The position numbers and the translations under genes are program-made. From contig CALVQX010000030.1 of assembly GCA_944358405.1 (NCBI GenBank), positions 1 through 55,352 on the forward strand: 55,352 nucleotides of DNA, read 5' to 3'. Shown here piece by piece: positions 27,123 through 38,240 of this stretch. Position 1 is the stretch's first letter. Each line of letters begins with the position of its first letter. Under the pieces are notes generated by a model, which did no database searches, was not told where the DNA came from, and saw only the letters and a list, made by a program, of their open reading frames with translations. Origin of the DNA: an uncultured Bacilli bacterium. GTDB taxonomy: Bacteria > Bacillota_I > Bacilli_A > RF39 > UBA660.

Positions 27123-27788
27123 ATGAATAGTAATTTAGATGTGTGGGCAATTCAGCATTATCCAGAAGAGTTACAAACTGCACTATCTAATATTCTGACA
27201 GATAGTAAAAATAATATTTTATTTCATAATTGTGTTTGTTCTATGGAACTTGGAGGAGAGTTACTTTCTTCTAGACAGTTTGATACTATGCTTTATGCAG
27301 AAGATAGTGATACTTTGATTTTATTAATGCGAGATGGTGTTGCGACTGCGGATGATATTAAATCTTATTTGAACGAGAAAAATATTTTGTATCATGATGT
27401 TTTTTTTGAACCTTTAGAAGATGAATATCAAAATAATAATTCTATTAAAGAACTATGGTTTGCTAGAGAAGCATATGTGTTAAGAGATGCACTAGATGAT
27501 AGTAAACAAAAGGGATATTCTATGGTTACTTATTATCCTTCTATCAATGGATTTTTAAAATTACAATATATTACGATGCAAGAACAATTGTTTTCTGTTG
27601 ATGGTAGGAATTTTCAAGGGATGATTGATTGCCCTGACAAAACGGTTTTGCTCATTGATGGAGATGAACGGAGTCTTACCGAGAGACAGGTATATTCTAT
27701 TTTGGATCAACAAAGGATGCATGTGATTGTTGATCCTTCGACTAATGTTCCTTGTAAAGAGAAGAAACTAGTAAGAGCTTTGAGGTGA
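27123..27788 (+). CDS. Unknown conserved-looking cytoplasmic protein
   Basis: 221-residue soluble protein that I do not recognise. It starts MNSNLDVWAIQHYPEELQ after AGGAGG (27123), which is preferred to an upstream ATG at 27090 with no site. Composition is mixed alpha/beta with acidic stretches; two Cys (CVCSM) are close together near residue 40. No signal peptide, membrane helix or nucleotide-binding motif is visible. It sits as a single gene between the cotJ terminator and the Rieske oxidoreductase. Confidence 0.6.
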   Translation: MNSNLDVWAIQHYPEELQTALSNILTDSKNNILFHNCVCSMELGGELLSSRQFDTMLYAEDSDTLILLMRDGVATADDIKSYLNEKNILYHDVFFEPLEDEYQNNNSIKELWFAREAYVLRDALDDSKQKGYSMVTYYPSINGFLKLQYITMQEQLFSVDGRNFQGMIDCPDKTVLLIDGDERSLTERQVYSILDQQRMHVIVDPSTNVPCKEKKLVRALR

Positions 27789-27846
27789 TCAATCTCTTTT
27801 TTTGTATTTTTTTCTTAAATTTATTAATACTATAAATGGTGATAAT

Positions 27847-29310
27847 ATGAAACATGATAGTATTTGGTTGGATGGCTTAAATTTTTCTGAGAGTCCTTTT
27901 TTAGATCAAGAAATTGAAGTAGATGTGTTAATTATCGGTGGAGGAATGACTGGTCTTAGTACGGCTTATCAATTAATTGATTCTAAGTTAAAAGTTGCTT
28001 TAGTAGAAGCTAATTTAATTGGACATGGAGTTACTTCTAAAACTACTGGTAAATTAACTTATCTTCAAGAAGATATTTATTCTAAAATCAAGAAAAGTAG
28101 AGGATTGGATGCTTCTAAAAGTTATTATTTGGCACAAAGAGAGGCAATTTTCGAAGTTCAGAGAATTATTCAAAAGCATCAGATTGAATGCAACTTATCG
28201 TCTGTTTCTTCTATTGCTTTTACTAATGATCCTAAAAAAGTTTCAAGTTTAAAAAAAGAAGCAGAATTATTGCGCTCCTTTGGAGCTACGGTAGAGGAAG
28301 GAAATCGTTTTCCTAATGGGAAAGAATGTCAATATTTTATATCTGTTTCAGATACTTATGTATTTCATCCTTTAAAATATTTAAAAGCTTTAAAAGAAAT
28401 TATTGAAAAATCTAAGATTCAAATTTATGAAAGAACTCGAATTGAATCTATAGATTATCGAAAAGGGTTTTATTTTTGTAAAACAAAACAGGCTTTTGTT
28501 AAAGCAAAAAAGGTGGTGTTGGCTCTTCATTATCCTTATTTTTTATTCCCTTTTGTGATGCCTGGTAGAGTTACTTTGGAAAAATCTTATGTTGGTGTTT
28601 TATCTGTTGATAAAACATATCCTTTTAGTGCAATTAGTGTTGATCAACCAGTCGTTTCTTTAAGATATCATGAAGATGTAAAAAAATATCAATTCTTTTT
28701 ATATGGTTCTCATAATATTTGTCAAAAGTATAATGAGAAGGAAAATTTTTCTCCTCTTTTAGATAAATTTTCTTTCTATGATTATTTATGGTCTAATATT
28801 GATATTATTACTGGAGATTCTCTTCCTTATATTGGATTGATTCAAGATCAATTGTTTTTAGCAACTGGATATAATACTTGGGGAATGACAAATGGAAGTT
28901 TGGCAGGGGAAATTTTGAAGAAGCAGTTACAGGGTATGAAAACTTCTTATGATGATCTTTTTTCACCTAAGAGAGGAGTATCTTTTAAGAATTTGCTTTA
29001 TTTTCCAGTGGTTTTTGGTAGTAATATAAAAGCTTTTGCTTCGGGAATCTTTTTTAGAAATAAATCATGGTATGATGGAAGGGTTCGTTTTGAAAAGAGA
29101 GAGGATAAGGATGTTGCAATTTATACGGATACGAAGGGAGTCGAGCATGTTGTTTTGGCTCATTGTCCTCATGTTCACTGTAATTTGATTTTTAATATGG
29201 AAGAATTAACTTGGGATTGTCCTTGTCATGGTTCTAGATTTGATATGGATGGTCATTGTATTGAAGGCCCTAGTAATCGAGATATTGGTTATAAAGAACA
29301 GGAAAAATAG
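27847..29310 (+). CDS. FAD-dependent oxidoreductase with C-terminal Rieske [2Fe-2S] domain
   Basis: 487 residues. An N-terminal DAO-type FAD domain begins VDVLIIGGGMTGLSTAYQL (GxGxxG dinucleotide fold), with a GYNTWGMTNGSLAG FAD motif near residue 345. The C-terminal Rieske domain has C440-x-H442 and C458-x2-H461, a complete cluster site. This architecture (YhfW/glycine-oxidase-like plus Rieske) is common in Firmicutes, but its substrate is not established. The ATG at 27847 follows GGTGAT; the -10-like TATAAA lies directly before it, so the leader is very short. Cytoplasmic. Confidence 0.88.
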   Translation: MKHDSIWLDGLNFSESPFLDQEIEVDVLIIGGGMTGLSTAYQLIDSKLKVALVEANLIGHGVTSKTTGKLTYLQEDIYSKIKKSRGLDASKSYYLAQREAIFEVQRIIQKHQIECNLSSVSSIAFTNDPKKVSSLKKEAELLRSFGATVEEGNRFPNGKECQYFISVSDTYVFHPLKYLKALKEIIEKSKIQIYERTRIESIDYRKGFYFCKTKQAFVKAKKVVLALHYPYFLFPFVMPGRVTLEKSYVGVLSVDKTYPFSAISVDQPVVSLRYHEDVKKYQFFLYGSHNICQKYNEKENFSPLLDKFSFYDYLWSNIDIITGDSLPYIGLIQDQLFLATGYNTWGMTNGSLAGEILKKQLQGMKTSYDDLFSPKRGVSFKNLLYFPVVFGSNIKAFASGIFFRNKSWYDGRVRFEKREDKDVAIYTDTKGVEHVVLAHCPHVHCNLIFNMEELTWDCPCHGSRFDMDGHCIEGPSNRDIGYKEQEK

Positions 29311-29383
29311 ATTTTAAGTGTAATTTGACTTTGGTTTACTTTGTTCTTTTGTTTTGATATAATGTATTACAGTTGGTGATAAT

Positions 29384-29953
29384 ATGGAAAAACAAAAGTA
29401 TTCTATTGCATTTAAAAAGTTTTTTTCCCATCTTCATGTGGTGAATCGACATCGATTTAAGGTGTTTTGTCTTTGCTTTCGAGCAGGAATTCCTTGGCGA
29501 GGATTCCTTCATGATTTGTCAAAATATTCTCCGGTGGAATTTTTCGAAGGGGTTCGTTATTTTTCCGGGGATCATAGTCCTATTATGAATTGTAAAAGAG
29601 AAAAAGGCTATTCTTTGGCTTGGTTGCATCATATTGGCAGAAATAAACATCATTATGAGTATTGGTATGATTATGCTGCTCCTGTTGAAACACCTATCAT
29701 ACCATATCCTTATTTTGTAGAAATGGTTTGCGACTCTTTAGCAGCTGGACTTATTTATCAAGGAAAGAATTGGACGAGGGATTATCAACTTACTTATTGG
29801 CTTAAGACTAGAGAGAAGGCCAGAGTTCATCCTAAAGTAGATTTGTTATTGACTAAAATTTATACTGAAGTTAGTGAAAAAGGAATTGCTTCCGTTATTA
29901 CAAAGAAAAATATGAAAATGTTATATCAAAAATATATGGGCAAATCTATATAG
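29384..29953 (+). CDS. DUF5662-type HD-like protein
   Basis: 189-residue protein resembling DUF5662. A histidine- and aspartate-rich core recalls metal-binding HD-like folds: VNRHRFKVF, FLHDLSKYSPVEF, WLHHIGRNKHHYEYW and FVEMVCDSLAAG. The H-D pair followed by paired histidines would suit a metal-dependent hydrolase, but no activity is established for the family. Start ATG after GGTGAT with a TATAAT box at about 29357. No membrane segment. A monocistronic unit upstream of clpB. Confidence 0.7.
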   Translation: MEKQKYSIAFKKFFSHLHVVNRHRFKVFCLCFRAGIPWRGFLHDLSKYSPVEFFEGVRYFSGDHSPIMNCKREKGYSLAWLHHIGRNKHHYEYWYDYAAPVETPIIPYPYFVEMVCDSLAAGLIYQGKNWTRDYQLTYWLKTREKARVHPKVDLLLTKIYTEVSEKGIASVITKKNMKMLYQKYMGKSI

Positions 29954-29985
29954 ATTTGTTCTTGTTGTTTTTTGTTGGAATATTT

Positions 29986-30012
29986 TTAGCACTCTATATT
30001 GACAAGTGCTAA
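29986..30012 (+). promoter_or_regulatory. CIRCE operator (HrcA site) of clpB
   Basis: TTAGCACTC-N9-AAGTGCTAA, one mismatch from the CIRCE consensus TTAGCACTC-N9-GAGTGCTAA. It overlaps the -35 box TTGACA (29999-30004), which is followed after 16 bp by TATAAT (30021-30026). This predicts repression by HrcA and heat induction. Confidence 0.93.
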
Positions 30013-30047
30013 AAAAGGAGTATAATATGGTATAGAGAGGTGATAAT

Positions 30048-32150
30048 ATGTATAATAATTATCCACAAGAACAAGAAGAAAATGTTTTAGAAAAATACGG
30101 TCGTGATATTACTGAAGCAGCTAAGAATGGAAAAATTGATCCAGTAATTGGACGTGATGAGGAAATTCGTAGTATTACGAGAGTTTTATCTAGAAAAACA
30201 AAAAATAACCCTGTATTAATTGGTGAACCTGGAGTTGGAAAAACTGCTATTGTTGAAGGTTTAGCATTACGAATTATTAAAGGAGATGTTCCAACTAGTT
30301 TAAAAGGTAAGACAATTTGGGAATTAGATATGGCAGCTTTGGTGGCTGGTGCTAAATATCGTGGTGAATTTGAGGAACGTTTAAAGAGTGTTTTAAACGA
30401 GGTTAAGAAAAGTGAAGGCGATATTATCATGTTTATTGATGAGATTCACATGATTGTTGGTACTGGTAGAACAGAAGGGGCTATGGATACTTCCAATATT
30501 TTGAAACCTATGCTTGCACGGGGAGAAATTCATGTCATTGGAGCAACTACATTAAATGAGTATCGCCAATATATAGAAAAAGATGGAGCCTTAGAACGTC
30601 GTTTTCAAAAGATTAAAGTAAATGAACCAACAGTGGAAGATACGATTACTATTTTGCGTGGGTTGAAAGAACGCTTTGAAATTCATCATGGTGTAACGAT
30701 TCAAGATAAGGCTTTAATTGCTGCTGCGACATTATCTAATCGTTATATTACAGATCGTTATTTACCAGATAAAGCTATCGACTTAGTAGATGAGGCGTGC
30801 GCAACGATTCGTGTACAAATGGATTCCGTTCCTTTTGAACTAGATAATTTAACACATAGAATCATGCGATTAGAGATTGAACGACAAGCAATCAAGAAAG
30901 AAAAAGATGAAATTTCTAAAAAAAGAAAAGAAGACATTGATAAAAATTTAGTTACAATGAAACAGAAGGAACAAGAATTAATAGAGGCTTGGAATAAAGA
31001 GAAAAATTTGAATGAAAATATTCAAAAAAAGAAAAAAGAGATCGAAGAAGCAAGATTTAAATTAGCGCAGGCAGAAAATAAGTATGATCTTGAACAAGCA
31101 GCAATTCTTCGTCATGGTACCATTCCAAAATTGGAAAAAGAGTTAGAGGAGCTAAACAATACAGAGAAAAATAAGATATTAAGTGATACAGTAACAGATA
31201 ATGATATTGCTAAGATTATTGCGAAATGGACGAATATTCCAGTTACTAAATTAATTAGTAGTGAGAAAGAAAAATTATTATCTTTAGAAGATAATATGAA
31301 AAAACGTGTCATGGGACAAGATGAAGCATTGGAATTAGTTAGTGATGCTGTTATCAAATCAAGAAGTGGTATCAAAGATCCAAATAGACCTATTGCTTCC
31401 TTTATGTTTTTAGGTCCAACAGGAGTAGGTAAGACAGAGGTTGCTAGAACACTTGCTTATGAATTGTTTGATGATGAACGCCATATGATTCGTATTGATA
31501 TGAGTGAATATATGGAGAAATTCTCTGTTTCTAGATTAATCGGTTCTCCTCCAGGATATGTAGGATATGAAGAAGGTGGACAGTTAACAGAAGCAGTTAG
31601 ACGTAATCCATATAGCATCGTTTTATTTGATGAAGTAGAAAAAGCACATCCTGAGGTTTTGAATTTATTATTGCAAATTCTAGATGATGGACGTGTTACA
31701 GATTCGAATGGTAGAACGGTTGACTTTAAGAATACCATCATTATTATGACTTCTAATTTAGGTAGTGAGCATATTTTAGATGGTAATACAGATCTAGTAA
31801 TGCAAGAAGTAAGAGAACATTTCCGTCCAGAATTTATTAATCGTATCGATGAAATTATTGTATTTCATCCATTATCTAAAGAGGCAATTGGTCATATTTT
31901 AGATAAGATTATTTCAGATATTGAAAAACGTTTGGCTGATATTAATTTGAAAATTAATTTAACAGATCAAGCAAAACAACAATTGATTCATGATGGTTAT
32001 GATATTAATTATGGTGCGAGACCTTTAAAGAGATTGGTTTCTAGAACATTGGAGACGATGCTTGCTAAAATGATTATTGAAGGCAAAGTTAAACCAAATG
32101 ATACAGTGACTGTGGATTATCAAAATGAAAATTATGTAATTCAAAATTAA
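30048..32150 (+). CDS. clpB: ClpB-type disaggregase lacking the N-terminal domain
   Basis: 700-residue Hsp100 chaperone. D1: [13 protein letters not shown], Walker [14 protein letters not shown], Walker [15 protein letters not shown] coiled-coil M domain (about residues 265-370) contains [13 protein letters not shown] and [14 protein letters not shown]2: Walker [20 protein letters not shown], Walker [14 protein letters not shown]-terminal domain ending [13 protein letters not shown]. The M domain marks it as ClpB rather than ClpC/ClpE, and no IGL/IGF ClpP loop is seen. The double-Clp N domain is missing; the start at 30048 follows GAGGTGAT close behind the promoter, so this is the native form. 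HrcA-controlled. Confidence 0.94.
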   Translation: MYNNYPQEQEENVLEKYGRDITEAAKNGKIDPVIGRDEEIRSITRVLSRKTKNNPVLIGEPGVGKTAIVEGLALRIIKGDVPTSLKGKTIWELDMAALVAGAKYRGEFEERLKSVLNEVKKSEGDIIMFIDEIHMIVGTGRTEGAMDTSNILKPMLARGEIHVIGATTLNEYRQYIEKDGALERRFQKIKVNEPTVEDTITILRGLKERFEIHHGVTIQDKALIAAATLSNRYITDRYLPDKAIDLVDEACATIRVQMDSVPFELDNLTHRIMRLEIERQAIKKEKDEISKKRKEDIDKNLVTMKQKEQELIEAWNKEKNLNENIQKKKKEIEEARFKLAQAENKYDLEQAAILRHGTIPKLEKELEELNNTEKNKILSDTVTDNDIAKIIAKWTNIPVTKLISSEKEKLLSLEDNMKKRVMGQDEALELVSDAVIKSRSGIKDPNRPIASFMFLGPTGVGKTEVARTLAYELFDDERHMIRIDMSEYMEKFSVSRLIGSPPGYVGYEEGGQLTEAVRRNPYSIVLFDEVEKAHPEVLNLLLQILDDGRVTDSNGRTVDFKNTIIIMTSNLGSEHILDGNTDLVMQEVREHFRPEFINRIDEIIVFHPLSKEAIGHILDKIISDIEKRLADINLKINLTDQAKQQLIHDGYDINYGARPLKRLVSRTLETMLAKMIIEGKVKPNDTVTVDYQNENYVIQN

Positions 32151-32172
32151 GAGGACAACTTCCTCTTTTTTT
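32149..32172 (+). terminator. Rho-independent terminator of clpB
   Basis: AAGAGGA, loop CAACT, TCCTCTT then TTTTT. Confidence 0.75.
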
Positions 32173-32201
32173 GTTATAATAAAAAGTATGAGGAAAGGAA
32201 G

Positions 32202-32702
32202 ATGAACATGAAGAAAGAAGATGAAGAGGCAGTATTACAATATATTAAAACTGGTTTTACAAATGTAGAGGAGAACTTAGTGAATGATCAGGAAGTTACA
32301 CAAATGACCTCTTTTGGTATAAGAAGTAGAAAAACATTTACACTTTTTATAAATAATGAGCTAATAGAGCCATTTTCTTCTTACTATGAACTGTGTCAAA
32401 AAGAAGTGAATGAGGCAGGAGAAGTTCTAGATTTTAATCACTTTTTTGGACAAAAAACTTTATAGGAAACAGTTGGTGCTATAGGAGAGAGTGAATTAGA
32501 AGAGGAAGTAGGTTATTTAAACAATAAAGGAATTACTACTGTGCAAGAGTATGTGGATTTACTAACTTCTATCAATAGAAGATTAGAAAGTGCTCATATG
32601 AAAAATACTCTTTTAATATATGAAAGCCTAACATTTTTAGCACTTTCTAAAAAAGAAGAAAAAAAAGCTATATTAATAAAGAAAAAAGAGGAAAGAAAAT
32701 GA
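32202..32702 (+). pseudogene. Gene interrupted by a single in-frame TAG
   Basis: An 87-codon frame with a good start (ATG at 32202 or 32208 behind AGGAAAGGAAG, with TATAAT upstream) stops at TAG 32463-32465. The same frame then runs without break to TGA at 32700-32702, with coding-like composition (VGYLNNKGITTVQEYVDLL and SLTFLALSKKEEKK), 166 codons plus final stop. One nonsense mutation therefore probably split a 166-residue gene. TAG ends many intact genes here, so recoding is unlikely. The last stop overlaps a following ATG (ATGA), suggesting a second, also decayed, coupled gene. Family not recognised. Confidence 0.65.
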
Positions 32703-32815
32703 ACGTAGAAACGTGTCTATTTATGAGAGAAGAGGCTTTGGGAGTAAAAACTTCTGTATTATCTAATGGATTATGAATTAAAGTATCAAATACATTCCTG
32801 TTTAAAAAAGAATAG
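32699..32815 (+). pseudogene. Short decayed ORF coupled to the broken gene
   Basis: ATG at 32699 overlaps the preceding TGA. It reads MNVETCLFMREEALGVKTSV and ends at TGA 32774-32776 after 25 residues; the frame continues for 12 sense codons to a TAG. Looks like the remnant of a coupled downstream gene; too short to assign. Confidence 0.3.
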
Positions 32816-32860
32816 AAAAAGTAAAATTGTTGTTTATAATAAAAGAAAAGGAGAATATTT

Positions 32861-33694
32861 ATGAAAACATTTGTTAGGGGAATTTTAACTACAGTTTTGG
32901 TTTTTACTTTTGTATTAATACCAACTGTCATTTTTGTGGAAAGTGCTGTGAGTGATGATCTCATTGGTGTCTATGTAAAGGAATTGTTTGTTCAGGAGAT
33001 TGCTGCAGGAATTGAAGATGGTTTTTCTGATTTATCTAGTGAAGATGTGGATCGGTTGAAGGAAGATATCAGGAATAACTCAGAGATCCAAGAGATTATT
33101 ACAAAGTATAGTGATCGAATTATTACGGATTTATCTGCAGAGAATATTGAGGATATTAATCTAGAAGATGATTTGAAGACCATTATTAAAGAAAATAGAA
33201 GCTTTTTTGAAGAGGCCATTGGCAGAGAATTGACAGATGAGAAAATTGATCAAGTGATTGATGATGTTACTCAAGATCAAGATTTTAATGAAACTTATCG
33301 TGAGATGATGACTGATGCACAGGATGAGATGCCTGCAGATAGTAAGGCGATTATAGATGGGTATAATAGTTTAACGTCTTCTCAGTTTATTATTGGTTTA
33401 GGTATTGTTACAGTAGTAGCGATAGTATTGATTGCTTTGTTAAAGAAACCATATTATAAGTGGATCGTCAATGTTGCGATCGCTGGAGTGATTGCTGCTA
33501 TCTTTGTTGCTATTATTGGGGTTAGTATTACTTTTGTATTAAATTTAGTAATGGAATCACTTGATGAGGCATTTGTTATTTCATCTACTCCAATTTTGTT
33601 AACTGCGGGAGCTATGTTTTTGGTTAGTATCATTTTATTTGTTATTAATTCATTTTTAGATAAAAATAAGGCGAAAGAGAATGCTGTATCCTAA
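32861..33694 (+). CDS. Membrane protein with large acidic extracytoplasmic domain
   Basis: 277-residue protein. A first transmembrane helix or uncleaved signal lies at about residues 8-28. An acidic, helix-rich extracellular region of about 150 residues (many LSSEDVDRLKEDI / LSAENIEDINLED-type segments) follows, then three hydrophobic helices (about 178-196, 203-233, 245-267) and a KNKAKEN tail. Start ATG after AAGGAG. It overlaps the S66 peptidase gene by 14 bp, so the two are probably co-translated and may act on the envelope together. No family recognised. Confidence 0.65.
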   Translation: MKTFVRGILTTVLVFTFVLIPTVIFVESAVSDDLIGVYVKELFVQEIAAGIEDGFSDLSSEDVDRLKEDIRNNSEIQEIITKYSDRIITDLSAENIEDINLEDDLKTIIKENRSFFEEAIGRELTDEKIDQVIDDVTQDQDFNETYREMMTDAQDEMPADSKAIIDGYNSLTSSQFIIGLGIVTVVAIVLIALLKKPYYKWIVNVAIAGVIAAIFVAIIGVSITFVLNLVMESLDEAFVISSTPILLTAGAMFLVSIILFVINSFLDKNKAKENAVS

Positions 33695-34670
33695 ATTTTT
33701 AACTCCTAATTCTGTGATTGGTATTACAGCACCATCTGCAGGAGTCGGAGATCATTTAGAGTCTTATGAACGTTCCTTACAGACATTAAGGCAGGAAGGA
33801 TACCAAATTAAGGAAACTCAGAGTGTTAGAAATCAAGGTATTACATCTACTACTGGGATTCAAAGGGCACAGGAATTAGATGAATTAGTAACTTCTCCTC
33901 TTGCTACTATGATTTTGTGTGCTAGTGGTGGAGATTTTTTGATGGAAATGCTTCCTTTTGTTAATTGGGATCATATTCAAAAGTATCCTAAGTGGATTAT
34001 GGGATATTCTGATCCGACTTCTTTGCTTTATTTTATTACTACGAAACTGGATATTGCAACTCTTTATGGGTGTAATGCCGGAAGTTATGATCAAGAAAAA
34101 TTACATCCTTGTTTAAAGAATAATTTGGAAATTTTATCTGGTCATCTTGTGATTCAACAAAGCTTTGATTATTATCAAAAAGATTGGAACGAAGGAGAGC
34201 ATTGCTATCATTTAACAGAAGTCGTATATTGGGAGACAATTCATCACGATGTAGTAGATGTACGAGGTAGAATGATTGGTGGCTGTATTGAATGTTTGAA
34301 GGATCTGATTGGAACGGTTTATGATGGTACGAAAGATTTTGTTGAAAAGTATCAAGAAGATGGTATTCTATGGTATTTTGATGTTTGTAGTCAATCTGCG
34401 GAAAATTTTTATCAAACCTTATTTCAGATGAAAGAGGCTGGCTGGTTTGAACATATTCGAGGTGTGATTGTAGGACGTGTAGCTTTTCCTAAAAGTTTTT
34501 ATGCAGATTTTACCTATCAAGAAGCACTATATAGGGCTTTTCCTGAGCTACCGATTATCTTTAATGCTGATATTGGTCATCTTCCACCAAAGATGACGAT
34601 TATTAATGGAAGTATGGCACATATTACATGTAAAGATGGTAAAGGATTGATCGAATTTGATTTGATATAA
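33681..34670 (+). CDS. S66-family LD-carboxypeptidase / MccF-like serine peptidase
   Basis: 329-residue S66 peptidase. N-terminal ITAPSAGVGD and ILCASGGDFLMEML match the family. The nucleophile is Ser110 in MGYSDPTSLL, with the Glu in the region IIGRV-like GVIVGRVAF and the His in DIGHLPPKM. Relatives either trim murein tetrapeptides (LdcA) or cleave microcin C-type acyl-adenylates (MccF). The extended GYSDPT loop and DIGHLPPKM suit the MccF-like branch. Overlaps the upstream membrane protein by 14 bp. No signal peptide, so it acts in the cytoplasm. Confidence 0.87.
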   Translation: MLYPKFLTPNSVIGITAPSAGVGDHLESYERSLQTLRQEGYQIKETQSVRNQGITSTTGIQRAQELDELVTSPLATMILCASGGDFLMEMLPFVNWDHIQKYPKWIMGYSDPTSLLYFITTKLDIATLYGCNAGSYDQEKLHPCLKNNLEILSGHLVIQQSFDYYQKDWNEGEHCYHLTEVVYWETIHHDVVDVRGRMIGGCIECLKDLIGTVYDGTKDFVEKYQEDGILWYFDVCSQSAENFYQTLFQMKEAGWFEHIRGVIVGRVAFPKSFYADFTYQEALYRAFPELPIIFNADIGHLPPKMTIINGSMAHITCKDGKGLIEFDLI

Positions 34671-34704
34671 AAAAGAAGTTTGAGGTTATCAAGCTTCTTT
34701 TTCT
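34671..34704. terminator. Bidirectional terminator between convergent genes
   Basis: AAAAGAAGTTTGA, loop GGTTA, TCAAGCTTCTTTT followed by TCTTG; a 13-bp stem with one G-T pair serves both the S66 gene and the minus-strand glycosyltransferase. Confidence 0.75.
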
Positions 34705-35762
34705 TGAAATATTTTTTTATTGTTTAATAGTCTTTCGTCGGTTGGATTATAGTCTAAGGCAAGGTCTACAAAATAGATGGCATAGTTGTATTTTCCTTGA
34801 TAGTAGCAACTAATCGAAAGAAGATCGTAAATTGTTCCATCCCAGCTGAAGGTTTCGTTAATATAGGATTTTAGGTGAGTTCTTATTTGTAGCGCTTTTA
34901 GACAATCTTTTTCTACTTCTTTATAATTTTCTAAGGAATATTCTAGTAGTGCTTTTTCTACATAAGCATCTCGTAAATAGGGAGCTTCTTCTATGGCTTT
35001 TTGATACCATATTCTTGCATTTTCATAGTCTTTTAAATTTTTGTAGCAACGGCCAATAAAACGCATAGAAGCGGCTCTTTCATCTTTCCAAGTTGCTTTT
35101 TTTAGTTGCAAGTGTTTTTTTAATGTATCAATACTTTGTTGCCATTTTCCATAATACATATATTCTCGACCTAGATAATGAGTATTTCGGTCATCTTCTG
35201 GATCTTCTTGAACTGATAATTTTAGTAAGGGAAGGTAACTTCCTCTAGACTTTGTGGGATCAGGGTAATGATTTACGGTGATGCCATCAATTAAAATATA
35301 GTTTTCTTGACCTTGGGTATAGGTTAAGACTTCATGGACTGGATGAGTCCATCGATATCCGTGTCTACAGTGCATTTTTTCAATATAGAAATTTACAATT
35401 GGTTTATTATCTTTATCTAGACTCCAATTGTAGTTATATCTTGCTCTAGTAGTATCTTTCTTCCAAGCGGCTTCTATTTTTTCCCGCCATCCTTTTTCAA
35501 ATACTTCGTCTAAATCTGTACAGACACACACATCGGCATCTTCTGGAACCAAATACAGAGATTTATTTCTAGCAACATCAAAACGCCACGGATCGATAAT
35601 TTCTTGTGTAACATGGACCCCTTCTTCTTTTAGTTTTTCTACTGTATGATCCGTAGAGCCAGTATCTAAGACATAGATTCCATCTGCTTCTTTCATAGAG
35701 TTGACCCAACGCGTTACAAATTGCTCTTCATTTTTAGCAATGGCATATACGTATATTTTCAA
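34689..35762 (-). CDS. Family 2 glycosyltransferase with C-terminal TPR repeats
   Basis: 357 residues. The N-terminal GT-A domain begins IYVYAIAKNEEQFVTRWVNS and has VLDTGSTDHTVE and the metal-binding CTDLDEVFEKGW (DxD). RYTNW-like RYNYNWSLD follows, then HPVHEVLTYTQG. The C-terminal half holds TPR-like helices: AASMRFIGRCYKNLKDYENA, ARIWYQKAIEEAPY, AYVEKALLEYSLENYKEVEK and YYQGKYNYAIYFVDLAL. Such GT2-TPR proteins often glycosylate surface or spore proteins. No membrane helix. Acceptor unknown; collagen-like spore proteins nearby are possible but unproven. Confidence 0.85.
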   Translation of the reverse strand: MKIYVYAIAKNEEQFVTRWVNSMKEADGIYVLDTGSTDHTVEKLKEEGVHVTQEIIDPWRFDVARNKSLYLVPEDADVCVCTDLDEVFEKGWREKIEAAWKKDTTRARYNYNWSLDKDNKPIVNFYIEKMHCRHGYRWTHPVHEVLTYTQGQENYILIDGITVNHYPDPTKSRGSYLPLLKLSVQEDPEDDRNTHYLGREYMYYGKWQQSIDTLKKHLQLKKATWKDERAASMRFIGRCYKNLKDYENARIWYQKAIEEAPYLRDAYVEKALLEYSLENYKEVEKDCLKALQIRTHLKSYINETFSWDGTIYDLLSISCYYQGKYNYAIYFVDLALDYNPTDERLLNNKKIFQEKEA

Positions 35763-35879
35763 ATTTTTCTCTCCTTTCTTTAATAATATATGTATAGAAA
35801 TGTCGTATTTTCGTAAAAAAGAGTTTCATTTTTAGAAATTTGTGTTATCATTATATTAGAATAATAGGAGGTAATTATA

Positions 35880-36905
35880 ATGAGATGCGTAGCATTAAAA
35901 GATGTAAAAGAGTTTGAAATAACAGAAATAACGGAACCTGTTTCTATGAATGGGGAAGTTTTGATTGATGTTAAGAAGTCAGGAATTTGTGGTTCGGATA
36001 TTCATTATTGGGATGCAGGAGAGCCTCAGGGATTAGTTATGGGGCATGAGTTTTCTGGAGTGGTAACCAATCCGGGAAATCGTGGAGATTTAAAGGTAGG
36101 TGATAGAGTTACAGCATTACCTATTTCTCCATGTGGTCATTGTGAAGCTTGTTTAACGGGAAATCCTCAATATTGTCCAGAAACTTGGAATCATGCTATT
36201 GGTTTATCTTTGACTAATTCTGGAGCTTTGGCACCAAAAATTGCAGTTCGTTCAGATATGGTACTTCGTCTACCTGATAGTGTATCTGATGAGGAAGCTG
36301 CTATGGTAGAACCAACAGCAGTTGGACTTCACGCAGTTCATTTGGCTAATATTAAAGTAGGAGATAAAGTTTTAGTTATCGGTGCAGGGATTATTGGTCT
36401 TGTTTGTGCTATGCTTGCTAAAATGGAAGGTGCAAGTTATGTTGCAATTTCTGAGACGAATAAAGCTCGTGGAGAAAAAGCGGTTCGCTTGGGAGTAGCG
36501 GATGAGTGGTTTGATGCTAAAGATACTAGATTGATAGAGAATGCTACTAGAATTACGAATGGTGGATTTGATATTGTTTTAGATTGTTGTGGAAATTCTC
36601 CTGCGGTTAGTTCGGCATTGATGGCTGTACATCCTGGAGGAACTGTAGTTTTAGTTGGAGTTTCTTTAGGTACTGTAACAATTCCATCTATTGTTGCTGT
36701 AATGAGAGAGCTTACTGTTCAAGGAGCCATCGCTTATACGAAAGAAGAATTTCAAACTTGTATTGATTTGATGGCAACAAAGAAAATTGATGTGATGCAG
36801 TTTGTTGATGATATCGTTGGTTTAGATGGTGTTCAGAAGGCTTATGAAAGATTAACTTCTGGAACAGATGCAGCAGTTAAAATTTTAGTTGATCCAAATA
36901 AATAA
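35880..36905 (+). CDS. Zinc-dependent medium-chain alcohol/polyol dehydrogenase
   Basis: 341-residue MDR-family NAD(P)-dependent dehydrogenase of the sorbitol/threonine dehydrogenase type. Catalytic zinc ligands: C37 in GICGSDIHYW and the HE of MGHEFSG. Structural zinc loop CGHCEACLTGNPQYC with four Cys. Rossmann fold VLVIGAGIIGLVCAML. Start ATG follows AGGAGG. The substrate cannot be read from the sequence; a polyol or L-threonine-like substrate is likely by family. Confidence 0.88.
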   Translation: MRCVALKDVKEFEITEITEPVSMNGEVLIDVKKSGICGSDIHYWDAGEPQGLVMGHEFSGVVTNPGNRGDLKVGDRVTALPISPCGHCEACLTGNPQYCPETWNHAIGLSLTNSGALAPKIAVRSDMVLRLPDSVSDEEAAMVEPTAVGLHAVHLANIKVGDKVLVIGAGIIGLVCAMLAKMEGASYVAISETNKARGEKAVRLGVADEWFDAKDTRLIENATRITNGGFDIVLDCCGNSPAVSSALMAVHPGGTVVLVGVSLGTVTIPSIVAVMRELTVQGAIAYTKEEFQTCIDLMATKKIDVMQFVDDIVGLDGVQKAYERLTSGTDAAVKILVDPNK

Positions 36906-36919
36906 ATGGAGAAAGTATT

Positions 36920-38233
<1,314 letters not shown>

Positions 38234-38240
38234 AGAATTT

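Noticed and set aside
32463..32465. TAG read as a sense codon (pyrrolysine or other recoding)
   Set aside because: TAG ends many intact genes in the window and no recoding signal is seen.
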